From NCBI GenBank assembly GCA_029260155.1, contig JAJDDU010000482.1, positions 1 through 9,806 of the forward strand: a stretch of DNA of 9,806 nucleotides, read 5' to 3'. The stretch is from Phycisphaerae bacterium. GTDB taxonomy: Bacteria; Planctomycetota; Phycisphaerae; UBA1845. Position numbers and translations under genes: made by a program. The first letter of the stretch is position 1. Every line of letters starts with the position of its first letter. Positions 1 to 6,754 of this stretch are shown here, piece after piece. The notes beneath the pieces were generated by a model, which had not been told where the DNA came from, did not search any database, and saw nothing but the letters and a program-made list of their open reading frames with translations.

Positions 1-486
1 AGCGCCTACCTGTTCGGGTGCTTCCCGACGGGCATGCACCCGTGCCTGTGTGCGATCCACATAGCGCCCGATTTCGAGGGGTCGATGACGATGCGGCGCG
101 TCATCAGCCAAGATCCGGATGTCCAGATCTACACTGTTGAAGATGTCGCGTGGGTGGCCGGTTTCGGCGACGGTGAGATTCTGGTGACTGGGTTTGGAGC
201 CTACCAGATCAGCGAAGCCGATGGCGAGTCGTTTCATCGCCTCACGCTGGCACTTGAGGTCGGTGACGCGCCCAAGACACTTTACGACAGTGGGCTTGTG
301 CCTGGGGGCGATGCGTTTCCGGCCGCTCTTGGCATCGAGATTTCGATCCCCGATGCCCAGTGCTTCACGACGGTGATGGACCTTTCCGCAAACCGCATAG
401 CCCGGATTCGTCGACACGCGCGGTTCGATACGATCGCCCAGTCAGACAGCCCGCCCGCGGTGTTGGAAGACGGCGATGCCCCATAG
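1..486 (+). CDS. Unrecognised protein, 5' end outside window
   Basis: The frame is open from the first base and ends at TAG (484-486). The first ATG is at 34, but no Shine-Dalgarno sequence precedes it and the 11 codons before it read smoothly (SAYLFGCFPTG), so the true start probably lies upstream. About 161 residues are visible. The middle (roughly residues 45-125, counted from base 1) has alternating hydrophobic and polar stretches suggesting beta strands, such as GEILVTGFGAYQIS and a following LTLALEV. The tail is hydrophilic with many Arg and Asp. There is no membrane segment, catalytic motif or cysteine pattern I can name. It converges on the peroxidase gene with only 34 bases between the stops and no clear terminator hairpin with a T-run. 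I do not recognise the family; a beta-rich extracytoplasmic or hypothetical protein is possible but unproven. Confidence 0.6.
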   Translation, partial: SAYLFGCFPTGMHPCLCAIHIAPDFEGSMTMRRVISQDPDVQIYTVEDVAWVAGFGDGEILVTGFGAYQISEADGESFHRLTLALEVGDAPKTLYDSGLVPGGDAFPAALGIEISIPDAQCFTTVMDLSANRIARIRRHARFDTIAQSDSPPAVLEDGDAP

Positions 487-520
487 CAGTCCGCCGCCAG
501 TTTCGCCGGCGATCCGGGTG

Positions 521-1975
521 TCAATCGTCGAAACGCACTTGAAAGCCCGCGAAATCGGCGAAATCAACGTCGTTGTCGTTGTCGAAATCGAAGACGAAGC
601 ACTCTGCGACGGCGAGTTCCCCGGGTTCTGTTTCGCACGCGTTGAATGTTGCGAAGTCGGCGAGGTTGACATTGCCGTTTGCGTCGCCGTCCCCAAGCTC
701 GCTGCGCAGGATGGGACGATCGAACGGGAACACCTGGGCGGCTACGCGCGGGTCGGTCAAGCCGTTGGCCATGAAGTCGAGGAGCGCCGGCCGCACAGGA
801 GGCGGAATGGCGATCCCGCCGATGAGCGGATCCTGATTACCGGGGAATTGCACTTGTCCATTGATGCCGAGATAGAAGTCAAGGACCTCGTTGAGGCTGA
901 AGAGTCGCGCGTTGTGCATGAAGGTGCTCTTCAGTCCGACGTTCCGCAGCGTGGGCACCTTGAATCGCCCGCGGTCGGGCGGGAGGCCCGTGACCTCCGC
1001 ACGCCCGGTGTCCTCGAACGGTGGGCGCAGGCCGATGTTGCGGAAAGTGCTGTTGGTGAAAAGAGGTGGCGTGTGGCAGAGGCGGCACGCGGACCCCTGA
1101 AAGAAGTTCCATCCTGCCTGTTGACCGGGCGTAAGAGCGTTGGGGCTTCCCGCTACGAATGCGTCCCACGGCGACTGGTCGGGCACCAGCGTGCGCTCGT
1201 ACGTCGCGATGGCGAACGCGATGCGCTCGGCTGTGATCGTGGGATCGCCGAACGCTGCGTCGAACAAATCAGAATACGTGGGATCAGCCGACAACGCCGT
1301 CACCATATCCGGCGGCAGGTGCGTGGCCAGAGTCAACGGGGCGACGGCTTCGAGCTTGGCCACGACTTCATCCCAGTCGCGACTCTCGTGTGCCATCTCG
1401 ACGTCACTGAGAATCGGGCCGACGGCTTGGCTTTCCAACGCGCCGCCGAGGGGGATGCTCACCGCGCCCGTCTGCGGATCGACAAACGTCCCGTTCGCCC
1501 GACCGTCCCAAAACCCCAGCGGAGACCAGAGCGCCCCGAACACAGACTGGGCGGAGCGGCCGGTGGTTTGCGGTTCGAAGCCGAACGCTGGATCAAAAAC
1601 CGGGTCGTTGTTCGCGTCGGCCCGGGCGACACCTGGTGAGCCGAATACGTCGTCGGGCGTGCCAAACAGCCCGTCAAAACCCGGGTTCCAGCCAATTCGC
1701 GGGTCGGCTCCCGCGTGACTGGGAATGTGGCACGTGCCGCAAGAGACGCTGTTGTCGCTGGAGAGTTGCTCCTCCCAGAAGAGCAGTTTCCCCAATATGC
1801 GTTTCTGCTCGGTGATCGGGTTTTGCGGCGGCACCGGCACGGGTGGCAATTGCGCGATGGCAATACCCGCCAAGCCGAGGACGCAGATTGCCACCAAGAA
1901 CGGCAGGCACGCTTGGCTGTTGGTGTCGACAGTATCACCGATCATTTTCCGCAGACGTGCTACGAACTGTTGCAT
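521..1975 (-). CDS. Di-haem cytochrome c peroxidase (MauG/CcpA family) with C-terminal dockerin-like domain
   Basis: Proteins of this family reduce hydrogen peroxide with electrons from small c-type cytochromes, or carry out related MauG-type oxidations, outside the cytoplasmic membrane. The 484-residue product starts at ATG 1973-1975, preceded by AGGAG (1983-1987) at 7-base spacing. Residues 1-41 form a signal peptide with hydrophobic core about 23-40 and likely cleavage after AIA. Two haem-binding CxxCH motifs are visible, CGTCH at 79-83 and CRLCH at 297-301. Family landmarks include GKLLFWEEQLSSDNSVSCG (62-80), GFWDGRA (154-160) and TFMHN (351-355), the region that usually supplies a haem ligand. 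The tail carries two EF-hand-like dockerin repeats, with Asp/Asn ligands at 429, 431, 433, 437, 440 and at 463, 465, 467, 471, 474, and Cys447 and Cys459 between them. The frame stays open upstream to 2230, but that part overlaps lysC and lacks a signal sequence, so I reject it. The gene is divergent from lysC. Confidence 0.93.
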   Translation of the reverse strand: MQQFVARLRKMIGDTVDTNSQACLPFLVAICVLGLAGIAIAQLPPVPVPPQNPITEQKRILGKLLFWEEQLSSDNSVSCGTCHIPSHAGADPRIGWNPGFDGLFGTPDDVFGSPGVARADANNDPVFDPAFGFEPQTTGRSAQSVFGALWSPLGFWDGRANGTFVDPQTGAVSIPLGGALESQAVGPILSDVEMAHESRDWDEVVAKLEAVAPLTLATHLPPDMVTALSADPTYSDLFDAAFGDPTITAERIAFAIATYERTLVPDQSPWDAFVAGSPNALTPGQQAGWNFFQGSACRLCHTPPLFTNSTFRNIGLRPPFEDTGRAEVTGLPPDRGRFKVPTLRNVGLKSTFMHNARLFSLNEVLDFYLGINGQVQFPGNQDPLIGGIAIPPPVRPALLDFMANGLTDPRVAAQVFPFDRPILRSELGDGDANGNVNLADFATFNACETEPGELAVAECFVFDFDNDNDVDFADFAGFQVRFDD

Positions 1976-2128
1976 GGGCCGGCTCCTATGACGGTTGATG
2001 TTCCCGATCCTCCCCAAGCATAACGATTCGATTGCCAAGAGATTGCAACGAATACGCTTAATCTGGGTGAACACTCCCCGTGTGCGAGCCCCTGGCTTGG
2101 CCATCCTTGCCCGGTTAGCATGCTGCAC
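1976..2128. promoter_or_regulatory. Divergent intergenic region between peroxidase gene and lysC
   Basis: These 153 bases should hold the promoters of both divergent genes. The peroxidase ribosome-binding site (AGGAG on the minus strand) is at 1983-1987. An imperfect inverted repeat pairs ATTCGATTGC (2026-2035) with GCAACGAAT (2045-2053), one A being unpaired. Within it GATTGC occurs twice, at 2030-2035 and 2041-2046, 11 bases apart, about one helical turn. On the plus strand TTGCCA (2032-2037) and TACGCT (2053-2058), 15 bases apart, could form a weak sigma-70 promoter for lysC. I see no strong promoter match for the peroxidase. No clear Shine-Dalgarno precedes either lysC start candidate. 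Confidence 0.4.
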
Positions 2129-3370
2129 ATGGGCTTGGTCGTGCAGAAATTCGGCGGTACGAGCGTCAGCGACGCGCAGAAAATCCACCGAGCAGCCAGG
2201 CGTGCCATCCGCGCCAAGCTCGACGGACACCGCGTGGTCATGGTCGTCTCCGCCATGGGCAGAACGACCGACAAGCTGCTCTCCCTTGCAAACGACGTCT
2301 CATCCAATCCGCCCAAACGCGAACTGGATATGCTCCTGACCACGGGCGAACAGGTCTCCATCGCACTGATGGCCATGGCGATTCACGACGCCGGCCACGA
2401 AGCCATCAGTTTGACTGCGGCACAGCTTGGGCTCATGACCGATAGCGTCCACACGAAAGCGCGGATTCAGAGGATTGAGCGCCAGCGGCTTGAACGCGAG
2501 CTGGAGTTGGGTCGGATCGTCATCGTCGCGGGTTTTCAGGGCATTGACCAAGCCGGCGAGATCACCACGCTGGGACGCGGTGCGTCGGATACGACCGGGG
2601 CGGCGCTGGCCGCGGTCCTCGGCGCTGGTGCGTGCGAAATCTACACCGACGTCGACGGGGTCTACACAGCCGACCCGCGACTCGTCCCTGACGCACGCAA
2701 GATCGACCGAATCAGCTACGACGAAATGCTCGAGATGGCATCGAGCGGCGCGGGTGTGATGCACTCGCGGGCCATCGAGTTCGGCATGCGTTTTAACGTG
2801 CCCATCCACGTACGAAGTTCACTCACCGACGCACCAGGAACTATGATTATGGCCGAAACCGAAGGGATGGAGACGATTGCGATTCGCGGTGTCACGCTGC
2901 GCGAGAATCTGGCCGCTGTGTTTCTGATCGGAATGCCCAATCAACCGGGGATGGTGTCGACGGTCTTCAGCGAGATTGCGGGCCACAACATCATCGTCGA
3001 CGATATCATTCAGAACATCTACGACAGCGGTCGCAAAGCCAACGTCGGTTTTGTCATCGACGCCGAGGACGCGCCGGTCACCAAGGAAGTCGCCGAACGG
3101 CTTGCCAAAGAACAGGGCTACGAGGGCGTCGAAATCCACGAAAGCGTGTCCAAAGTCAGCGCCGTCGGCGTGGGCATGCGCTCGCATTCGGGTGTGGCTG
3201 CCAAGATGTTCGATGCGCTCAGCGGTGCGAAGATCAACATCTACACCATCTCGACGAGCGAGATCGTCATCAGTTGTGTTGTTTCGCGCGAGGACGGCCC
3301 GCGTGCGCTGGCAGCGATGCACGAAGCGTTCGAACTCGCGAAATCAAACGGCGGCGGGTCCGAAGGCTAA
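2129..3370 (+). CDS. lysC: Aspartate kinase with two ACT domains
   Basis: Aspartate kinase phosphorylates L-aspartate with ATP in the cytoplasm, the first step toward lysine, threonine, methionine and diaminopimelate. The product is 413 residues, a normal length for the monofunctional LysC type. The amino acid kinase domain is at about 1-240: KFGGTSV (7-13, ATP and aspartate site), TTGEQVS (71-77), GRGASDTT (149-156, usually GRGGSDTT, so one Gly is Ala) and YTDVDGVYTADPR (172-184). Two ACT domains follow at about 261-332 and 340-410, suggesting feedback control by an end-product amino acid, as is known for the family. I chose ATG 2129 because relatives begin M-x-L-V-V-Q-K-F-G-G; ATG 2120 would add three residues. 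Neither has a clear Shine-Dalgarno. Some relatives also make an ACT-only subunit from an internal start, which the sequence cannot confirm here. The SNase gene follows after 3 bases and is probably in the same transcript. Confidence 0.96.
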   Translation: MGLVVQKFGGTSVSDAQKIHRAARRAIRAKLDGHRVVMVVSAMGRTTDKLLSLANDVSSNPPKRELDMLLTTGEQVSIALMAMAIHDAGHEAISLTAAQLGLMTDSVHTKARIQRIERQRLERELELGRIVIVAGFQGIDQAGEITTLGRGASDTTGAALAAVLGAGACEIYTDVDGVYTADPRLVPDARKIDRISYDEMLEMASSGAGVMHSRAIEFGMRFNVPIHVRSSLTDAPGTMIMAETEGMETIAIRGVTLRENLAAVFLIGMPNQPGMVSTVFSEIAGHNIIVDDIIQNIYDSGRKANVGFVIDAEDAPVTKEVAERLAKEQGYEGVEIHESVSKVSAVGVGMRSHSGVAAKMFDALSGAKINIYTISTSEIVISCVVSREDGPRALAAMHEAFELAKSNGGGSEG

Positions 3371-3373
3371 GCG

Positions 3374-4009
3374 ATGGCACGCAGGCGCAGGCGTCGCAAG
3401 CTCCCCTCCAACATGCGACTTCCCCGTTTGCACCGCCGCCACCCCGTGGCCACCGTCGCGATCCCCTTGCTCATCGTGTCGGTGTGGATCGGACGCAGCC
3501 AGCATTCTCCGGCGCGCCCGCAGGTGGGCGACGATTACACCCGTTACCACGACCGCGAATTCACGGTCGTTCGGGTAGTGGACGGCGACACGGTCGACAT
3601 CGACGCGCCGGACGGCCGCAAAGCGACCACGCGCATTCGCCTTTGGGGCGTGGACACTCCGGAAGTCGCCACTGCTCCGCGCGGCGAAATGTACTGGGGG
3701 CCCGAGGCGTCTGATTTCGCCAAGAAGACGCTGGCCAACCGACGCGTGCGTCTTGAGCTTGTCGAAGGCAACACACGCGGCAAGTACGGGCGATTGCTGG
3801 CCTACATCCGTGATGACGAGACAGGTACGATGTTCAACGCGTTGCTCCTGAGCGATGGTCACGCGTACGCTGATACGAGATTCGCGCACCCCTATCGCGA
3901 GCAGTTCCGCAGGTTGGAGCGCGAAGCCCGAGACCGCGGGTCCGGACTCTGGCGGGCCGTGACCACGGACCAGATGCCCCGCTGGCGCCAGCGGGGCGAG
4001 CATCCGTGA
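3374..4009 (+). CDS. Membrane-anchored thermonuclease (SNase-like) family protein
   Basis: Staphylococcal-nuclease-like proteins cleave DNA or RNA using calcium. The 211-residue product begins with an Arg-rich stretch (MARRRRRRK), then a hydrophobic segment at about 25-40, which together predict an N-terminal signal anchor with the nuclease domain outside the cytoplasm. The SNase domain spans about 62-195: VRVVDGDTV (66-74), RLWGVDTPE (89-97), YGRLLAYI (138-145) and the closing EREARDRGSGLW (182-193). By comparison with the staphylococcal enzyme, Asp70, Arg89, Asp94, Thr95, Glu97 and Arg140 occupy the metal-binding and catalytic positions, so the site looks complete. The ATG lies 3 bases after the lysC stop, which suggests translational coupling, although the two functions have no obvious link. 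The 3' end of the gene contains a 20-base perfect palindrome (3977-3996). The natural substrate cannot be told from sequence. Confidence 0.9.
   Translation: MARRRRRRKLPSNMRLPRLHRRHPVATVAIPLLIVSVWIGRSQHSPARPQVGDDYTRYHDREFTVVRVVDGDTVDIDAPDGRKATTRIRLWGVDTPEVATAPRGEMYWGPEASDFAKKTLANRRVRLELVEGNTRGKYGRLLAYIRDDETGTMFNALLLSDGHAYADTRFAHPYREQFRRLEREARDRGSGLWRAVTTDQMPRWRQRGEHP
3977..3996 (+). terminator. Perfect 20-base palindrome at 3' end of SNase gene
   Basis: CCCCGCTGGC is followed directly by its exact reverse complement GCCAGCGGGG. In RNA this gives an eight-pair GC-rich stem with a GCGC loop. It lies inside the last codons of the nuclease gene, ending 13 bases before the end of the stop codon. 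No T-run follows, so it is not a classical Rho-independent terminator. It could stabilise or attenuate the lysC-nuclease transcript, or it could be a chance product of Arg/Pro/Trp codons. Confidence 0.4.
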
Positions 4010-4050
4010 CGGAAGAGTGCATCCCGACCGACGCGATACAATTACCCACA

Positions 4051-4089
4051 TTTCCGCAACCTCCTCAAGTGTGCTAGTGTAGCGAGAGG
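4051..4089 (+). promoter_or_regulatory. Possible promoter and ribosome-binding site of ABC permease gene
   Basis: An extended -10-like sequence, TG-C-TAGTGT (4072-4080), lies 18 bases after a poor -35 match, TTTCCG (4051-4056). GAGAGG at 4084-4089 is a good Shine-Dalgarno sequence nine bases before GTG 4099. However, the -10 is so close to the gene that transcription would begin almost at the ribosome-binding site. The ribosome-binding site is well supported and the promoter is weak. Confidence 0.3.
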
Positions 4090-4098
4090 TAGTACACG

Positions 4099-5424
4099 GT
4101 GACGTTTGTCATCCGACGAGAATCGATGCGCGGAATCAGTTTTGACATCTTGTTTGAGACCTTTCTGCTGGGGCTGAACAACCTCCGGCTTCACAAGCTG
4201 CGCAGCCTGCTAACTGCGCTGGGCATCATCTTCGGGGTCGCAGCCGTCATTTGCATGCTCTCGATCAGCGAGGGCGCCTCAGCCGACGAGATGCGCATGA
4301 TCAAGCTGCTGGGCACGCAGAACGTCATCTGCAACTCCATCAAGCCCCAGGGCACGGTCCAGACCTCGCAGGAAACAACGGCGTTGCTTGAGTACGGAAT
4401 CACCGAGCAGGACCACCTCCTGATCGAGCGGACGATTCCGCACGTCAAGCATGTTATCCCCTTGAAGTCGGTCGCCTTCGCCGTGCAGTTCCGCGACAGG
4501 AAAGTTGAGTGGGACACCTACGGCACATCGCCGGAGTTTTTCGAAACCGTGAATATCGGCGTGGCGGAAGGACGTGTGCTCACGCAACGCGACATGGACG
4601 ATCTGAAGCAAGTGTGTGTGATTGGCGCGGACGTGCGGAAGGAGTTGTTCGGTTTCGAAAATGCGATCGGCCAATCGCTTCTGGCCCAGAGTGGCAGTGG
4701 GCAGATCCCGTACGAGGTCGTGGGCATATTGAATGAAGTGACGACGGCCGGCGCGCCCGCCCGCGGCGTCGAAGAACGCAATCTCAATCGCGAAGTGTAC
4801 ATCCCGTTTACCACCGCGCGAACGCTGTACGGCGACATCACGGCGCGACAATCGAGTGGTTCACGCGAGCGGGTCAAGTTGCAGTATTCGTCGCTCTACG
4901 TCACGGTTGACGACATCGAACACGTGCTGCCGGTCTCCGAAATGATCAAACGCGTGTTCGAGTACGGGCACGAGAAGCTCGATTTCGAAGTTAAGGTCCC
5001 CTTGGCTCGACTGAAGCTGGCCCAGAAGAAAAAGGCCAATCAGCAACTCATGCTGGGGTTCATTGCCGGAATCTCGCTGCTCGTCGGGGGCATCGGCATC
5101 ATGAACATCATGCTGGCCACGGTCACCGAGCGGACGCGCGAGATAGGCATTCGCCGGGCGTTGGGTGCAAGGCAGCGCGACGTCACCATCCAGTTTCTTA
5201 TCGAGACCGTCGTCCTGAGCACGTGCGGCGGAGCCGTCGGCATTCTGTTGGGGTGGGTGGCGGCCCACTCGATCAACCGGTTCGCCCAGTGGGAAACGAT
5301 CGTCGAGCCGTGGACCATGATCGTCAGTTTTACATTGTCTGTACTTGTCGGCGTGTTTTTTGGGATGTATCCGGCTATGTCCGCAGCGCGACTTGACCCG
5401 ATCGAGGCCCTTCGGCACGAGTAA
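4099..5424 (+). CDS. MacB/FtsX-family ABC transporter permease
   Basis: This is the membrane subunit of a type VII (MacB/LolCDE/FtsX-like) ABC system. Such systems use ATP hydrolysis in the cytoplasm to drive conformational work across the membrane, for example export of lipoproteins, antibiotics or peptides. The 441-residue product has one N-terminal membrane helix (about 36-56), a large extracytoplasmic MacB_PCD-like domain (about 57-310) and three C-terminal helices (about 316-338, 365-392 and 405-425). Diagnostic motifs are GGIGIMNIMLA (330-340), RTREIGIRRALGARQRDV (345-362) and the closing YPAMSAARLDPIEALRHE (424-441). GTG 4099 is chosen because GAGAGG (4084-4089) precedes it; ATG 4126, nine codons on, is an alternative with a poorer ribosome-binding site. 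No ATPase or membrane-fusion gene lies beside it here, so its partner must be encoded elsewhere. The substrate is unknown. Confidence 0.92.
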   Translation: MTFVIRRESMRGISFDILFETFLLGLNNLRLHKLRSLLTALGIIFGVAAVICMLSISEGASADEMRMIKLLGTQNVICNSIKPQGTVQTSQETTALLEYGITEQDHLLIERTIPHVKHVIPLKSVAFAVQFRDRKVEWDTYGTSPEFFETVNIGVAEGRVLTQRDMDDLKQVCVIGADVRKELFGFENAIGQSLLAQSGSGQIPYEVVGILNEVTTAGAPARGVEERNLNREVYIPFTTARTLYGDITARQSSGSRERVKLQYSSLYVTVDDIEHVLPVSEMIKRVFEYGHEKLDFEVKVPLARLKLAQKKKANQQLMLGFIAGISLLVGGIGIMNIMLATVTERTREIGIRRALGARQRDVTIQFLIETVVLSTCGGAVGILLGWVAAHSINRFAQWETIVEPWTMIVSFTLSVLVGVFFGMYPAMSAARLDPIEALRHE

Positions 5425-5488
5425 TAGAGCCCAATATGGGCGACAACAAGCCGCACTTCAGTGTGTCCGTTCGTGCCCAATCAATTGA

Positions 5489-5513
5489 GCGAACGATTTC
5501 AAGAATCGTTTGC
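5489..5513. promoter_or_regulatory. Inverted repeat overlapping -35 of sigma factor promoter (candidate operator)
   Basis: GCGAACGATT (5489-5498) and AATCGTTTGC (5504-5513) are reverse complements at nine of ten positions, the tenth being a possible G-U pair, around the loop TCAAG. The right arm covers the first four bases of the -35 box, so a bound repressor would block the promoter. As RNA it could also form a hairpin 3' of the permease gene, but no T-run follows. Confidence 0.45.
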
Positions 5514-5537
5514 GTCCCGAAATTCGTATGTTATATT
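5510..5537 (+). promoter_or_regulatory. Sigma-70-type promoter of sigma factor gene
   Basis: The -35 is TTGCGT (5510-5515) and the -10 is TATATT (5532-5537), with a 16-base spacer and a TG at 5529-5530 that makes an extended -10. This is the best promoter match in the window. Transcription would begin near 5544, leaving a leader of about 185 bases before ATG 5730. Confidence 0.6.
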
Positions 5538-5642
5538 CAATGATGTAGGTTGGCTCCCCCGTTGACTGTTCCCCCGAGGTGTTCGAGTCGGGTTCCTCGG
5601 TCCGTGCGCCTGCGGATCGAAGTGTGGTTGTTAGGAACCCGA

Positions 5643-5667
5643 GCGCCGGTTGTGTACGCACCGGCGC
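5643..5667 (+). repeat. Hairpin in leader of sigma factor mRNA
   Basis: GCGCCGGT (5643-5650) and ACCGGCGC (5660-5667) are perfect reverse complements around a nine-base loop, giving a stable eight-pair stem about 60 bases before the start codon. No T-run follows. It may affect translation or RNA stability; a specific role is not shown. Confidence 0.45.
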
Positions 5668-5729
5668 GCGTTCTCGGACGTATAAGGGACAGGCGATTCG
5701 TCAGAAGGACACGGACGGGAGAATCGATC

Positions 5730-6722
5730 ATGGACCAGCAGCTAACAAAACGAGTGCCTCGAAGGAACGAGAAAGTGCCGCCAACGGCTTTGCCACCGGT
5801 CGCATCGGTGGTCGAGTCCCTGCCGGCTGAAGACCAGGTACTGTTGACACGCCTACTGTCCGAACCGACCGAGTACATCGGTGACGACCGGCTGTTGCCT
5901 CGCGGTGCCGACAAGACCCTCTTCGGTGTTGAGACGAAGTTCTTGGAACGAAATGCCACGCGTTTCGTTCGTCCCGCTTCGGTCGTGTGCGAAAAGAAGA
6001 CCCGCGGATCGCGCGTGCCCACGCTAACAACCGATCAAGAGCAATTGCTGTTTCTGCGCTTCAACTATGCTCGGCGGGAAGTCCTGGCGATCCTGGATGC
6101 CTCCGCCGAGAAACGGTTGACCGCGGCGCAGACACGCAAGATGCTCGCCTGGGGCCATCGGGCACTGGTCGCCCGGAGCGAGATCGTCCGTTTCAATCTC
6201 CCGTTGGTGCTGGCCATGGCCAAGCGCACTCGGCTGGGCGGCACTGACTACAACGAGTTGATCAGCGAGGGCAACGTGGCATTGCTGCGCAGCTCTGAGA
6301 AGTTCGATTGCAGTCGGGGCTACAAGTTCAGCACCTATGCATGCCGTGCCATTCTCAAGAGCTTCTCGCGTGTGGCCATGCGCGCCAGCCGGTACCGTTC
6401 ACGCTTTCCGGTCGAGTTCGATCCGTCCATGGAGCGGAGCGATTTCCTTGAGAGCAAGCGAACGGATGTCGAGTCGGATTGCGTCGAGGAACTCAAGAAC
6501 ATCCTCGTCAACAACGTGGCCGACCTGAACGACGTCGAACGAACGGTCATCAAGGAGCGGTTCGCCCTCGATCGCGCGAGGGTTCTCGAAAAGCCATCGC
6601 CGAAGACCCTTGAGGAGGTCGGTCTGCTCATCGGCGTGACCAAGGAACGCGTACGTCAGATTCAGAACAAGGCGCTGGCCAAGATCAGGTCGGCCCTCGA
6701 AACCGAGTACCTGGTCGCGTAG
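5730..6722 (+). CDS. RNA polymerase sigma factor, sigma-70 family
   Basis: A sigma factor directs core RNA polymerase to promoters. The 330-residue product starts at ATG 5730, with GGGAG (5717-5721) eight bases upstream. After about 95 poorly conserved residues comes a region-1.2-like stretch, LTTDQEQLLFLRFNYARREV (99-118). Region 2 is at about 154-213, with NLPLVLAMAKR (156-166), the core-binding YNELISEGNVALLRSSEKFD (174-193) and the promoter-melting segment RGYKFSTYACRAILKSFSR. Region 4 is at about 264-325, with TLEEVGLLIGVTKERVRQIQ (293-312) as the helix-turn-helix that contacts the -35 box. The linker between regions 2 and 4 is only about 50 residues and shows no clear region 3. Region 2.3 lacks the usual Trp pair, having CRAIL where RpoD has a TWWIR-type sequence. 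This matches alternative sigma factors of the planctomycete kind and not a housekeeping RpoD. Long leader, promoter and inverted repeat upstream suggest regulated expression. TAG stop. Confidence 0.92.
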   Translation: MDQQLTKRVPRRNEKVPPTALPPVASVVESLPAEDQVLLTRLLSEPTEYIGDDRLLPRGADKTLFGVETKFLERNATRFVRPASVVCEKKTRGSRVPTLTTDQEQLLFLRFNYARREVLAILDASAEKRLTAAQTRKMLAWGHRALVARSEIVRFNLPLVLAMAKRTRLGGTDYNELISEGNVALLRSSEKFDCSRGYKFSTYACRAILKSFSRVAMRASRYRSRFPVEFDPSMERSDFLESKRTDVESDCVEELKNILVNNVADLNDVERTVIKERFALDRARVLEKPSPKTLEEVGLLIGVTKERVRQIQNKALAKIRSALETEYLVA

Positions 6723-6754
6723 CAGGCGGTATTCGAATACGGTCCAACCAAGCG

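Larger units (their letters stand above)
5425..5729. other. 305-base non-coding region upstream of sigma factor gene
   Basis: It holds a small hairpin just after the permease stop (GCCCA 5429-5433, TGGGC 5437-5441, no T-run), an inverted repeat at 5489-5513, a promoter at 5510-5537, and an untranslated leader of about 185 bases. The leader contains a perfect hairpin at 5643-5667 and the ribosome-binding site GGGAG at 5717-5721. Upstream extension of the sigma frame to TTG 5550 reads as non-conserved sequence, so I treat it as leader. No tRNA or recognisable riboswitch is seen. Confidence 0.6.

Noticed and set aside
487..520. Terminator between the left-edge gene and the peroxidase
   Set aside because: Only a four-base CCGG/CCGG pairing and no T-run are present.
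476..1639. Long plus-strand open frame of 387 codons
   Set aside because: It is antisense to the peroxidase, whose haem motifs and dockerin repeats are unmistakable; the plus translation shows no family motif and is a by-product of high GC codon bias.
1976..2230. N-terminal extension of the peroxidase frame to 2230
   Set aside because: It would overlap lysC and bury the signal peptide; a good AGGAG precedes ATG 1975.
5458..5661. Small minus-strand open frame of 67 codons
   Set aside because: It covers the sigma gene promoter and leader, has no clear ribosome-binding site and no motif.
5550..5729. Upstream extension of the sigma factor to TTG 5550
   Set aside because: The added 60 residues resemble nothing in sigma factors, and ATG 5730 has a proper ribosome-binding site; the promoter -10 lies only 13 bases before 5550.
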